Shown in pieces: positions 36,494-46,768 of a stretch of DNA of 64,000 nt. Position 1 is the stretch's first letter; every line of letters begins with the position of its first letter. A model generated the notes under the pieces. The model was given only the letters and a program-made list of their open reading frames with translations, was not told the DNA's origin and did no database searches. The DNA comes from Cyanobacteriota bacterium (GTDB taxonomy: Bacteria; Acidobacteriota; Vicinamibacteria; Vicinamibacterales; UBA2999): assembly GCA_019752015.1 (NCBI GenBank), contig JAIEMQ010000044.1, forward strand, positions 62,001 to 126,000, given 5' to 3'. The position numbers and the translations under genes were made by a program.

Positions 36494-37069
36494 AACCAGC
36501 GCCTCATACAATTGTTTCCGGCCGCGCGACAATCGCGACATCACGGTGCCGATCGGAATATCGAGGACATCGGCAATCTCCTGATACGTGAGCTCGTCGA
36601 CGTCCCGCAACCAGACTACCTCGCGAAAGGCTGCGGCGAGCCCGTCGATCGCGGCCTGCAGATCCGCGTTCAACGTGTCGCGCATCAGCAGCGACTCCGG
36701 CGTCTCGAAACGCTGAGAGCCTGGCTCGCCGTAGCCCGAAGGGCGAAGGCGGCCGACTGCTTCGGCGCTGCGCTCGACCGCCTCGGAATCGAACTCGACC
36801 CGCGACCGCGCGCCGTCGCGCTGCCGGTTTCTCCAGGTGTTTTGAAGGATGGTGTAGAGCCACGCCTTCAGGTTCGTCCCCTGGGCGAACGAGCGCTGGG
36901 CACGAATCGCCTTCAGGTAAGTGTCCTGAACGAGGTCCTGGGCCCTGTCCGCGTTTCGCGTCAATCGCAGCGCCGCGCCGTAGAGTGGATCCAGAAACTC
37001 CAAGGTGGCCGCCCGGAACCCGTCGTCCTCCGAATGCTTCGTTGACAATCGTTTCCGCCCAGAAAGCAC
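36482..37069 (-). CDS. ECF RNA polymerase sigma factor
   Basis: A 195-residue sigma-70 family ECF factor. Region 2 (about 22-90: [48 protein letters not shown]) binds the -10 and core enzyme; region 4 (about 138-190: [45 protein letters not shown]) binds the -35. The start is GTG 37069. It is followed after 55 bases by its cognate anti-sigma factor. The target promoters cannot be listed from this window, but the thioredoxin gene in the same operon suggests an envelope redox response. Confidence 0.93.
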   Translation of the reverse strand: MLSGRKRLSTKHSEDDGFRAATLEFLDPLYGAALRLTRNADRAQDLVQDTYLKAIRAQRSFAQGTNLKAWLYTILQNTWRNRQRDGARSRVEFDSEAVERSAEAVGRLRPSGYGEPGSQRFETPESLLMRDTLNADLQAAIDGLAAAFREVVWLRDVDELTYQEIADVLDIPIGTVMSRLSRGRKQLYEALVKRA

Positions 37070-37155
37070 GCAGAATTCAGGCGGTCTTTGATGAAAACCC
37101 CCGGCGTCCCGCGTTTATTCCCAGCCTGTCTCGCCGCAGCCGTGTCGAAGCCGGG

Positions 37156-37173
37156 CGTCCGAAGTATAGGACG
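37156..37173. promoter_or_regulatory. Inverted repeat CGTCC-N8-GGACG in divergent region
   Basis: The 188-base region between the sigma factor (start 37069) and the large outer-membrane protein (start 37258) contains this perfect 5-base inverted repeat at 37156-37160 and 37169-37173, embedded in GGCGT...ACGAACGCC. I see no other clear signal there apart from the AAGGAG ribosome site at 37247-37252. Confidence 0.3.
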
Positions 37174-37257
37174 AACGCCACGGATCGAATCTTGCTCTGC
37201 CGGGAGGCAGAATTGCGGCCGTCGTCACCGGATCATAAGATGCTGCAAGGAGTCCCT

Positions 37258-40200
37258 ATGCGTAAGGCTGTTGTGTTGATGCTGGCGTTGCTCTTGGCGC
37301 CAAGCGTTGCGATGGCGCAAACCCGCTACATCCCCTATTACGGGAAGAACCAGATCCGCTACGACAACTTCGACTGGCACACCTACCAGACGGAGCATTT
37401 CGAGATCTATTACTACCCGGAGATCGAGCCGCACCTCGAGCGCATCGCGGGCTACGCCGAGAGCGCGTATCAGCACGTCAGCTCCGAGCTGAAACACGAT
37501 CTGTCGATGAAGCTGCCGCTGATCCTGTTCTCGACGGCGAGCGAGTTCTGGCAGCAGAACGTGATCCCGGGCCAGGCGCAGGAAGGCGTCGGCGCGTTCG
37601 CCGAGCCGGGCCGCTACCGCATCGTGATGCCGATCGACGAGCCGCCCGATCTGCTCTATCGGTTGATCGTGCACGAGCTGACGCACCAGTTCCAGTTCGA
37701 CATCATCCCGACGGGATTGATCCGCCGCAACATGCCGCTGTGGGTGTTCGAAGGCATGTCGGACTACATGACCGGCTATTGGCGGCCGCTCGACATCATG
37801 ACGGTGCGCGACGCCGCGGTGTCGGACATCGTGCCGAAGATGAGCGAGATGCAGGACTACGGGGGCTTCCGCAATCCGCGTCTGATTTACAACCTCGGAC
37901 ACGCCGCGTTCGAGTTCATGGAGTCGAAGTGGGGCAAGGAAGGCGTCCGGGCCTACGTGTTCGCGCTGCGCCGTTCCGTGATCGGCGGCAGTGACGATGC
38001 GTACGAGGAAGCGTTCCAGGTCACGCCCGAGGAATGGGACCAGCAGTTCGATCGCTACCTGAAGGAGCGCTTCAAGCCGTTCCGCGACAAGGAGCGTCCG
38101 GCCGATTACGGCCGCGACCTCGCGCCCGATCCGCGCAAAGGACGCTTCGCCAACGTGCTGTCGATCGAGCCGTCGCCATCGGGCGATCTGATCGCCGGCA
38201 TGACCGGCAACGGCCGCGATCGCGAATACGACATCGTCCTGATCTCGGCGAAGGACGGCGCGATCATCCGCAACCTGACGAGCGGCTTCGATCAGAGCAT
38301 GGGCTTCGAGTATCTCGCCACGCCCGGCGGCCGCTGGAACTCGGTGCCGTGGATGTCGTGGTCGCCGCAGGGCGATCGGCTCGCCTACTTCGTGCGCACC
38401 GAGAAGGTTCGCTCGCTGATCGTGCAGAACGTGGTCTCGAGGAAGATCGAAGTGCGCATTCCACTGCGGACCATTGACGCGCCGGAATCGCCGGACTTCT
38501 CGCCCGACGGCAAGCTGATCGCGTTCTCGGGCATGCGCGGCAGCGAGGCGGACATCTACACCGTCAATCTCGACACCAAGGAACTCACCAACCTCACGAA
38601 GGACAAGTTCGCGAACTACGCGCCGACCTGGGCGCCCGATGGCCGCTCGATCGTCTATCTGGTGCGCGTCAGCGGCAACGAGAAGCTGTTCCGGATGGAT
38701 GCCAACGGCGCCAACCCGGTGCAGCTGACCTTCGGCACGCACGACGAAGGCGGCGCGCAGTTCCTCGACGCCAACACGCTGGTGTTCGCGTCGACGGCGG
38801 TGAACCCGGCCGAGCCGATCGAACCCGAGGTCGCGAAAAACGGGCAGATCTACAACATCTGGACGCTGGACCTGAAGACCAACGAGTTGAAGCAGTTCAC
38901 CGACGCGCTGTCGGGCAACGTGTCGCCGGTGGTGTTGAAGGACGCGCCGCAGAACCGGCTCGCCTTCGTCACCTACTTCAAGGGCGAGTACGGCCTGCAC
39001 ACGCTCGAGCGCAAGGACGAGATCACCAAGGTCGCGTCGGCCGACTTCGGATCGCCGGGGCCGATCGTCGACTTCCAGGCGCCGTTGATGCACACGCTCG
39101 TGCCCGACAACAAGAAGAAGAAGGGCAAGTTCGAGAAGCTGTTCCTCGAAGGCCGGCCGCCAGTGGCCCTCGGCGTGACGAGCGGCGGCGACGTCTACGG
39201 CGGGACGCAGGTGACGTTCACCGACGTCCTCGGCGACCAGCAAATCAGCATGTTCGTGTCGTCGGTGGCCCAGTACCGGACGATGTCATTCACGTGGCAG
39301 AACATGGAACGCCGCCTGCAGTGGGCCGTGCAGGGCTACAACATGACGCAGTTCTATTACGGCCAGCTGCAGAATGTTTTCTACAATCCGTACCTGAGCC
39401 AGTTCATCAGCCGCAGTCTCGCCACGGCGACGCGCACGATCCAGGGCGGCACGGCGTTCGGGATCTATCCGTTCAACCGCTATCGGCGCGTCGAGGTGTC
39501 GGGCGGATTCAGCCGCTACCAGGAACGCTTCAACGATCCGCTCGTCCAGCAGGAATCGCAGGCCTATCAGCAGCAGCGGTTCGGGCGTCAGCTGTTCAAC
39601 AACGGCAACATCCTGCCGTTCGGCGCGGCGTTCGTGCAGGAAACGACCATCTTCCGCGAGTTCGGGCCGCTGTCAGGCAGTACGATGCGCCTGTCGTATG
39701 AATTCGCGCCACGGTTCGGCAGTTTTCTCGGGCGCCAGACCTTCGACGGCGACGCGCGCAAGTATTTCCGTCTCGGCGCGACCGGACTGCTGGCGCTGCG
39801 CGCCCGCGGATTCCGCAGCAGCGGCAGCAGCCCCAGCTTCACCTACTTCGGCGGTAACAGCGAGTTGCGCGGATATAACTACCTGTCGTTCATCGGTCAA
39901 AACGCGTTTTTTGCGAACGCCGAGCTGCGCTTCCCGCTGATCGAGGCGATGGCGACGCCGATCGGCGTTCTCGGCGGGGTGCGCGCCACGCTCTTCGCCG
40001 GGATGGGCGGCGCCTACTTCAACGGCCAGCCGTTCAAGTTCTATTCGAAGAGCACCACGCTCGAAACACCCATCGTCGGCTTCGACGCGATTACCCAGCA
40101 GGCGCAGTATGGGCCCGCGGTCCCGGTCAGCGGCCTGCGCCTCGTCGACGGCCGCGCCTCGTACGGCATCAGCCTGGCCACATTTGCGCTCGGCTTCCCG

Positions 40201-40329
40201 GTGCACTTCGACTGGTCGTGGCGCACGCTGATGAACAAGCAGTGGGAGGACATCGTATTCCACCTGCAGGGCGGCAGCGCCGAGTTCCGCAAGCCAAAGT
40301 TCACGATGTGGATTGGCTACGACTGGTAG
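37258..40329 (+). CDS. Large secreted protein: HELTH peptidase-like, TolB-type propeller, Omp85-like barrel
   Basis: A 1023-residue protein starting at ATG 37258 with AAGGAG five bases upstream. Order: signal peptide (1-20, AMAQ), a gluzincin-like domain with HELTHQF at about residue 141 and the downstream Glu in WVFEGMSDYM, a WD40-like/TolB propeller (about 290-560; SPDGKLIAFSG, WAPDGRSIVYL), and a C-terminal barrel of the bacterial surface antigen type (FTYFGGNSELRGYNYLSFIG near 860; ends WIGYDW). It is therefore predicted to sit in the outer membrane with a periplasmic protease-like head. Known as a recurrent acidobacterial architecture; function not established. Confidence 0.85.
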   Translation: MRKAVVLMLALLLAPSVAMAQTRYIPYYGKNQIRYDNFDWHTYQTEHFEIYYYPEIEPHLERIAGYAESAYQHVSSELKHDLSMKLPLILFSTASEFWQQNVIPGQAQEGVGAFAEPGRYRIVMPIDEPPDLLYRLIVHELTHQFQFDIIPTGLIRRNMPLWVFEGMSDYMTGYWRPLDIMTVRDAAVSDIVPKMSEMQDYGGFRNPRLIYNLGHAAFEFMESKWGKEGVRAYVFALRRSVIGGSDDAYEEAFQVTPEEWDQQFDRYLKERFKPFRDKERPADYGRDLAPDPRKGRFANVLSIEPSPSGDLIAGMTGNGRDREYDIVLISAKDGAIIRNLTSGFDQSMGFEYLATPGGRWNSVPWMSWSPQGDRLAYFVRTEKVRSLIVQNVVSRKIEVRIPLRTIDAPESPDFSPDGKLIAFSGMRGSEADIYTVNLDTKELTNLTKDKFANYAPTWAPDGRSIVYLVRVSGNEKLFRMDANGANPVQLTFGTHDEGGAQFLDANTLVFASTAVNPAEPIEPEVAKNGQIYNIWTLDLKTNELKQFTDALSGNVSPVVLKDAPQNRLAFVTYFKGEYGLHTLERKDEITKVASADFGSPGPIVDFQAPLMHTLVPDNKKKKGKFEKLFLEGRPPVALGVTSGGDVYGGTQVTFTDVLGDQQISMFVSSVAQYRTMSFTWQNMERRLQWAVQGYNMTQFYYGQLQNVFYNPYLSQFISRSLATATRTIQGGTAFGIYPFNRYRRVEVSGGFSRYQERFNDPLVQQESQAYQQQRFGRQLFNNGNILPFGAAFVQETTIFREFGPLSGSTMRLSYEFAPRFGSFLGRQTFDGDARKYFRLGATGLLALRARGFRSSGSSPSFTYFGGNSELRGYNYLSFIGQNAFFANAELRFPLIEAMATPIGVLGGVRATLFAGMGGAYFNGQPFKFYSKSTTLETPIVGFDAITQQAQYGPAVPVSGLRLVDGRASYGISLATFALGFPVHFDWSWRTLMNKQWEDIVFHLQGGSAEFRKPKFTMWIGYDW

Positions 40330-40380
40330 AGGCGCGTCTTTAGACGCGCCTGCGCAGGCGGGACTAAGTCCCGCCTCTAC
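40326..40380. repeat. Compound palindrome (two hairpins within outer arms)
   Basis: GTAGAGGCG (40326-40334) and CGCCTCTAC (40372-40380) are perfect outer arms. Inside are two hairpins, GGCGCGTC-TTTA-GACGCGCC (40331-40350) and GGCGGGAC-TAA-GTCCCGCC (40358-40376). The stop codon TAG of the upstream gene (40327-40329) lies inside the outer arm. It fills the convergent gap to the thioesterase gene. Confidence 0.85.
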
Positions 40381-40392
40381 GAAAAGCGGCGC

Positions 40393-40863
40393 TCAGGCGC
40401 CGGCTTTTCTTTTCAGGCGTTCGGTGCGGCGTTCCTGCGCGTCGCGGCAGCGCTGTTCATCGTCCGGAGTGTCGACGATCAGCGGTGGAACCTTCGCGGG
40501 CTTGCCGTCTTTATCCAGCGACACAAACGTCAGGTAGGCGCGGCTGGTGAGCTTGCGCTCGCCGGTCTGGATCGTTTCCGAAAACACCTCGACCTCGACC
40601 TCGAGCGACGTCGTGAACACGCACGTCACGCGCGACTTGAGAATGATCAGGTCGCCGACCTTGATGGGATGAATGAAGTCGAGTGAATCCACGCCCGCGG
40701 TGAGCGCGAGCGTGTTGGTGTGACGGTGGCACGCGATGGCGCCGGTGATGTCGATCAAATGCATCACGGTGCCACCGAGGATGAATCCGAGTGGATTCGA
40801 ATCGTTCGGAAGAACTACTTGAACGGTCTCAGCAGTGGAGTCCTGCCAGCGCTTCGCCTTCAA
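40393..40863 (-). CDS. Acyl-CoA thioesterase, hot-dog fold (YciA/BACH group)
   Basis: A 156-residue hot-dog thioesterase that splits acyl-CoA to free acid and CoA. Signs are NDSNPLGFILGGTVMHLIDITGAIAC (catalytic Asn/Asp and the long helix), GVDSLDFIHPIKVGDLI and SRAYLTFVSLDKDGKP. The start appears to be TTG 40863 immediately after the TAG of the TPR-protease gene, so it is translationally coupled; no ATG exists near the family N-terminus. It is cytoplasmic. The C-terminal tail is basic (RRTERLKRKAGA). Confidence 0.9.
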   Translation of the reverse strand: MKAKRWQDSTAETVQVVLPNDSNPLGFILGGTVMHLIDITGAIACHRHTNTLALTAGVDSLDFIHPIKVGDLIILKSRVTCVFTTSLEVEVEVFSETIQTGERKLTSRAYLTFVSLDKDGKPAKVPPLIVDTPDDEQRCRDAQERRTERLKRKAGA

Positions 40864-42375
40864 CTAGTTCGTCGCCTTGGACATCCGCAGCTCGCTGCGA
40901 TCGAGATCGAGCGAGACGCGGTACGGGCTGAGGAACTTGTGGCCGACGATGCCGCCGACCTGGAAGCCGAGCAGCACGCTCGGCGCCTGCAGGTTCAGCA
41001 CCACCACCGCGAAGTTCTTGTAGTTGATCTGGTTGAACTTGAGATCGACGCCGGGCATCAGGAACGCGTCGCGATCCCAACCCGAGGTGCCGTAGACGCG
41101 CAACGCGATCTTCCGCGGGATGTCGTGATCGAGCTCCTCCGCGGTCGTCGTGCTGATCGAGATCACCTCGCCGCCGGTGTCAATCACGAAATAGGTCGGG
41201 CGCCTGTCGTTCAACAGGCCGCGCACCAGCGACAGCCGGTGATGGCGCATCGGCAGCGTGAACTCGGCCTTCTCCTCCGGGAGCTTCCGTCCGAGCGTCA
41301 GCTTGCGCGACGCGTAGTCGACGGTCATCGACAGGCCGAGGCCGAGCGGCGAGAAGCTCTCGGTCTCGCGCTTCGGGATGCCGCGCAGCGCCGGCGCCTT
41401 GATCAGCGCCGGCACGTTGCTCAACTTGAGCGTGCCGATCTCGAGCGTATCGAGCCGGCCAAGCTGCAACCCGCGCAAGCCCACTTCACCGACGCCGGCA
41501 CTGAGCGTGTAGGTGATCGGACGCACTACCGCGCTCGAGGCGGTCTGCCGCGAGATCGTCGTCAGCTCGGAACCGGTGTCGAGCACGAAGTCCTGCGCGC
41601 GGCCGCCGTTGACGCGCGCCCGCACGATCACCTTGTCGTCGACGACCTTGAAATCAACGGTGTGCAGGCCGTCCGCGGCGGTCTCTTCCATCGCGATCGG
41701 CTCGCGCTCGCCGAACGATCGCAGGAAACGAATCTGCGAACGCGACCATGCGGCCTTGTCGCTGCGGTCCTTGTTCGGCAGCAGGTTGACGTAGTTGCCG
41801 TAGGCCGCCGCGGCCTGCTCGTAGCGGCGCATGCGCTCGAAGATCGCGCCGACGGTGTGATGGATTTCCTCGTCGCGCGGCGACAGCTTGAGCGCGACCT
41901 GCGCTTCGTTCAGCGCCTCATCGAGCTTGTTCTGCGAGGCCAGTGCCCTGGCGAGGCCGTGATGGCCGCGCGACAGATCCGGCACCAGCGCGAGCGAGTC
42001 CTTGAATTCCTGGTGCGCCTCGTCGAACAGCCCCGCCGACCACAACGCGTCGGCGTGAATGGCGACCACGTCGGCGCTGCGCGGATCCTGCAGCTTCAGC
42101 GTGTTGGCTTCCTTCTGGGCTTCGATGAACTCACCGAGCCGGAGCGCCGATTTGACCACGCCAATGCGGGCCTGGACGGCGATGCTCTTGGAGTCGGCGC
42201 CAACGGCCTTGCGGAAGGCTTCGAGCGCTTCGCGATACCGGGTCTCTTCGAACAGCAGCGTGCCGAGCTGGAACTGCAGCGAGGCATCCTTGACGTCGCG
42301 CCCCTGCACCCCGGTGACCAGCGCCGCGACCGCGACCGCTACTACCAACGCCAAGCGAGGACGACGAAATGTCAT
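40864..42375 (-). CDS. TPR protein with two retropepsin-like aspartyl protease domains
   Basis: A 503-residue exported protein. A signal peptide (about 1-25) precedes TPR helices (about 32-205) and then two retropepsin-like units: the first catalytic motif VLDTGSE with Asp266, the second VIDTGGE with Asp399. Each is followed by the hydrophobic strand that closes the retropepsin fold (GLQLGRLDTLEIG; SVLLGFQVGGIVGHKFLSPY). Retropepsins are normally homodimers, so two copies in one chain could form an internal pseudo-dimer. Likely a periplasmic protease with TPR-mediated partner binding; partner unknown. It is the upstream gene of a pair with the thioesterase. Confidence 0.85.
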   Translation of the reverse strand: MTFRRPRLALVVAVAVAALVTGVQGRDVKDASLQFQLGTLLFEETRYREALEAFRKAVGADSKSIAVQARIGVVKSALRLGEFIEAQKEANTLKLQDPRSADVVAIHADALWSAGLFDEAHQEFKDSLALVPDLSRGHHGLARALASQNKLDEALNEAQVALKLSPRDEEIHHTVGAIFERMRRYEQAAAAYGNYVNLLPNKDRSDKAAWSRSQIRFLRSFGEREPIAMEETAADGLHTVDFKVVDDKVIVRARVNGGRAQDFVLDTGSELTTISRQTASSAVVRPITYTLSAGVGEVGLRGLQLGRLDTLEIGTLKLSNVPALIKAPALRGIPKRETESFSPLGLGLSMTVDYASRKLTLGRKLPEEKAEFTLPMRHHRLSLVRGLLNDRRPTYFVIDTGGEVISISTTTAEELDHDIPRKIALRVYGTSGWDRDAFLMPGVDLKFNQINYKNFAVVVLNLQAPSVLLGFQVGGIVGHKFLSPYRVSLDLDRSELRMSKATN

Positions 42376-42453
42376 ACACCCTCTACCAAGTCAAAGACGT
42401 CAGGGGCGCAGCCTGCCGGGAAACACTCCTCGGCGGATTCTATCCCCGAGGCG

Positions 42454-42515
42454 TCCCGGCGGGAAGGCAATTCCCGGCGGGAGGTCAATTTCCCGGCGGG
42501 ATTCACATCCCGGCG
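42454..42515. repeat. Array of TCCCGGCGGGA palindromes upstream of TPR-protease gene
   Basis: The odd palindrome TCCCGGCGGGA occurs exactly at 42454-42464, 42472-42482 and 42491-42501, with a fourth, partial copy at 42508-42515. Spacing is 18, 19 and 17 bases. It lies between the ferredoxin stop and the TPR-protease start (42375), so it may be an operator array or a terminator; further degenerate GGCGG/CCGGGA text extends to 42410. Confidence 0.75.
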
Positions 42516-42776
42516 TTATTTCTGGAAGTGTTTCGCGTTGATCTCGATGTAGTTCTTCCACTTTTCCGGCACTTCATCGAGGGCGAAGATGGCCTCAACG
42601 GGGCATGCCGGCACGCACGCGCCGCAGTCAATGCACTCGTCCGGGTGAATGAAGAGCTGCGTCGCGCCCTCGAAATCCGTTTCGTCCTTGCGCGGGTGGA
42701 TGCAGTCCACCGGGCAGACGTCGACGCACGCGGAATCCTTCGTACCAATGCACGGTTCGGTGATGATGTAGGCCAA
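42516..42776 (-). CDS. fdxA: Seven-iron ferredoxin ([3Fe-4S][4Fe-4S])
   Basis: An 86-residue ferredoxin. Cys9, Cys17, Cys21 and Cys25 (EPCIGTKDSACVDVCPVDC) and Cys48, Cys51, Cys54 and Cys58 (ECIDCGACVPACP) follow the pattern of the 7Fe ferredoxins, in which the C-x7-C-x3-C segment ligates a [3Fe-4S] cluster. It is a soluble cytoplasmic electron carrier. It could feed an oxygenase such as BoxAB, but boxB is 13 kb away, so this is only a possibility. The gene lies 42 bases downstream of the IclR gene and could be co-transcribed with it. Confidence 0.9.
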   Translation of the reverse strand: MAYIITEPCIGTKDSACVDVCPVDCIHPRKDETDFEGATQLFIHPDECIDCGACVPACPVEAIFALDEVPEKWKNYIEINAKHFQK

Positions 42777-42818
42777 CTGATCCTCGAAGTTTGAAGTTTA
42801 AAGTTTCAGGTTTAAAGG

Positions 42819-43616
42819 CTACGCAGTGCTTTCGAGTGCGCTGGCCGGCACATGCCCGAGGCGCATCGAGATACGGCGCGCGAGGCCCCACGCGCCGCGA
42901 TGATGTTCTTTCAAGATGGGGCCGTCGTCCGCGCCGTGTCCGAACACGCCGACGCGCGCGACTTCCTGCCCGGTGTAATCGCGCACCGGCGCGCACACGC
43001 AAAACAGCCGCTGCAGCGCGTCGGGCTCGACGGGCGGCGGGCCAAGCCTCACCACGGCCGCCTCGGGCTTGCTGAGCTCCGTCGGCGCCGCCAGCCGCAG
43101 GCAACTCAAGCGCCGGGTCGCCTGGCGTGGTTTCCCGAACGTCGCTTCAGCGGAGGCGGGCGAAAAATACATCGCGCAGTGACCGGGCATTTCCTTTCCG
43201 TACACCGTGCGCATTGCGACTTCGTCGGGCCCCGTGCTCCACACGTACGTCACTTCGCCGCTGCCGGGAATCGCAATGAAGCCGCGATACGGCGTGCGCA
43301 GCACGTATTCGCGCATGATCGGATAGGCGTGCAAGCGAAGCTCCGATTGCCCGAGCGATCGGAAGCTGAGGTCGAGCATTTTCAGCGTCAGGCCGTAACG
43401 CTGGGTCTCGTCATCCTGGCGGACGTAGCCGCGCTTCTTCAGCACGGCGAGAAGACGGTGCACGGTGGATGCGGGCTGGCGCAACGCGCGCGCGAGATCC
43501 GACAGGCTCATGCCTCGCGGCGCGCCGCCCAGGACTTCGCAGACCTCGAGGGCCTTGTCGATCGAGGTCATGGCGCCATTGGGGCGAGAATTCGATGTTA
43601 TCCTAACGGTTTCCAT
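42819..43616 (-). CDS. IclR-family transcriptional regulator
   Basis: A 265-residue regulator: winged helix-turn-helix at about residues 18-78 (IDKALEVCEVLGGAPRGMSLSDLARALRQPASTVHRLL) and an effector-binding domain after residue 90. The effector domain is atypical in its Cys content (LSCLRL, RLFCVCAPV), so redox or metal sensing is conceivable. The start could be ATG 43616 or the internal ATG at 43571 just before the HTH. It is divergent from a Ser/Thr kinase and upstream of the ferredoxin gene. Targets unknown. Confidence 0.88.
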   Translation of the reverse strand: METVRITSNSRPNGAMTSIDKALEVCEVLGGAPRGMSLSDLARALRQPASTVHRLLAVLKKRGYVRQDDETQRYGLTLKMLDLSFRSLGQSELRLHAYPIMREYVLRTPYRGFIAIPGSGEVTYVWSTGPDEVAMRTVYGKEMPGHCAMYFSPASAEATFGKPRQATRRLSCLRLAAPTELSKPEAAVVRLGPPPVEPDALQRLFCVCAPVRDYTGQEVARVGVFGHGADDGPILKEHHRGAWGLARRISMRLGHVPASALESTA

Positions 43617-43702
43617 TATGTGGAAAGGCGTTTCAGATTTCTGACTCTACTGTTACCCCCCTTCCCTGTCAAGGCGTTACGGGAATAGGATGGTCGTCCG
43701 CA

Positions 43703-43738
43703 ATCATTAGCGGCATCATTAGCGAGATTCATTAAGCG
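43703..43738 (+). repeat. Three direct repeats of ATCATTAGCG, 12-base period
   Basis: Copies at 43703-43712 and 43715-43724 are exact; a third, degenerate copy (ATTCATTAAGCG) covers 43727-43738. They end five bases before the GTG of the kinase gene, where a ribosome binding site would be expected. They may be a regulator site or control translation. Confidence 0.6.
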
Positions 43739-43743
43739 ACACT

Positions 43744-45996
<2,253 letters not shown>

Positions 45997-46740
45997 CTAC
46001 GGGCTGTTGATTTCAATCACTCCCGTTATCACATCGATTGAAATCACCGGCTCGCCTTTGCCGATGGTCGCTTCCGCCCAGCGCGGTCCCCACGTGTCCT
46101 TCCGCGTCAACGGAATCTCCGACTTGATCTGACCGTTCAGCGCGAGCGCCATGATTCGCGCATCGGCGGGACGTGCGGCCAGCGACAACCGCACGTCGCC
46201 GTTGAAGGCGCGCAATCGCAGCAATCCATCCGCGCTCAAGCGGGCATCGCTCACGGTGACCGATCCAATGCCCGATTCGAGACGCAGTGTTCCCGAAACG
46301 CCCTTGCCTTCGATCGGCCCGCGGCGAATGTCCGCGGTCACCGCGCCGCTGAAATTCTCGATCGCGATCTTCCCTTCCATCACTTGCACGCGCTCGATGA
46401 CCGCCGTTCGCGGCACCTTGATCGAAACATCGGCGCGGTAGGCGGGGTCGGTGGTGTTGTCGGTCTGCACGGCGCGAACGGTGACACGCGCAGGGATGTC
46501 CTCGATGGTGAGTGGCAGCCGGGTGAATTGCGCTGGTGTCGGCGCGCGGCGTTCGACGGTGATTTCCACGTCGGCGCGATCCCATCCCTCGATGCGGACG
46601 CTACCAATGGTCACGTCGACCGACAGCGGCTTGCCGGGCGGCAACGGGATGGTCTGCGTGTGACGATCGGTCACGTCCACCTTCGCGCTTCGCGCTCCGG
46701 TGGATAAATCGGCTGCAGCGAGTGCAGCAACGAGAAGCAT
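45997..46740 (-). CDS. Secreted DUF4097-like beta-helix protein
   Basis: A 247-residue protein from ATG 46740. It has a signal peptide (about 1-17) and a mature part of repeated short beta strands with Gly turns (LSVDVTIGSVRIEGWDRADVEITVERR, KIAIENFSGAVTADIRRGPIEGKGVSGTLRLESGIGSVTVSDARL). This is the pattern of the DUF4097/DUF4098 putative adhesin family, a right-handed beta-helix. The longer frame to 46965 would run into the divergent porin-like gene and its octamer array, so I reject it. Function unknown; often found next to regulators and anti-sigma factors. Confidence 0.8.
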   Translation of the reverse strand: MLLVAALAAADLSTGARSAKVDVTDRHTQTIPLPPGKPLSVDVTIGSVRIEGWDRADVEITVERRAPTPAQFTRLPLTIEDIPARVTVRAVQTDNTTDPAYRADVSIKVPRTAVIERVQVMEGKIAIENFSGAVTADIRRGPIEGKGVSGTLRLESGIGSVTVSDARLSADGLLRLRAFNGDVRLSLAARPADARIMALALNGQIKSEIPLTRKDTWGPRWAEATIGKGEPVISIDVITGVIEINSP

Positions 46741-46754
46741 CCACACGCGGGGAT

Positions 46755-46760
46755 TATACT
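46755..46760 (+). promoter_or_regulatory. -10 hexamer TATACT, 8 bases from start codon
   Basis: TATACT at 46755-46760 is followed by eight bases and the ATG at 46769 of the porin-like gene. The spacing copies that of the prolyl oligopeptidase promoter at 22069. A leaderless or near-leaderless mRNA is implied; no good -35 is seen. Confidence 0.4.
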
Positions 46761-46768
46761 TTCGGCAT

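Noticed and set aside
37225-39243. Long minus-strand open frame (672 codons)
   Set aside because: Antisense to the HELTH/propeller protein; low-complexity Arg/Val/Gly composition and no recognisable motif.
40331-40376. Rho-independent terminators
   Set aside because: The two hairpins are GC-rich but lack a following T-run, so I report them as repeats only.
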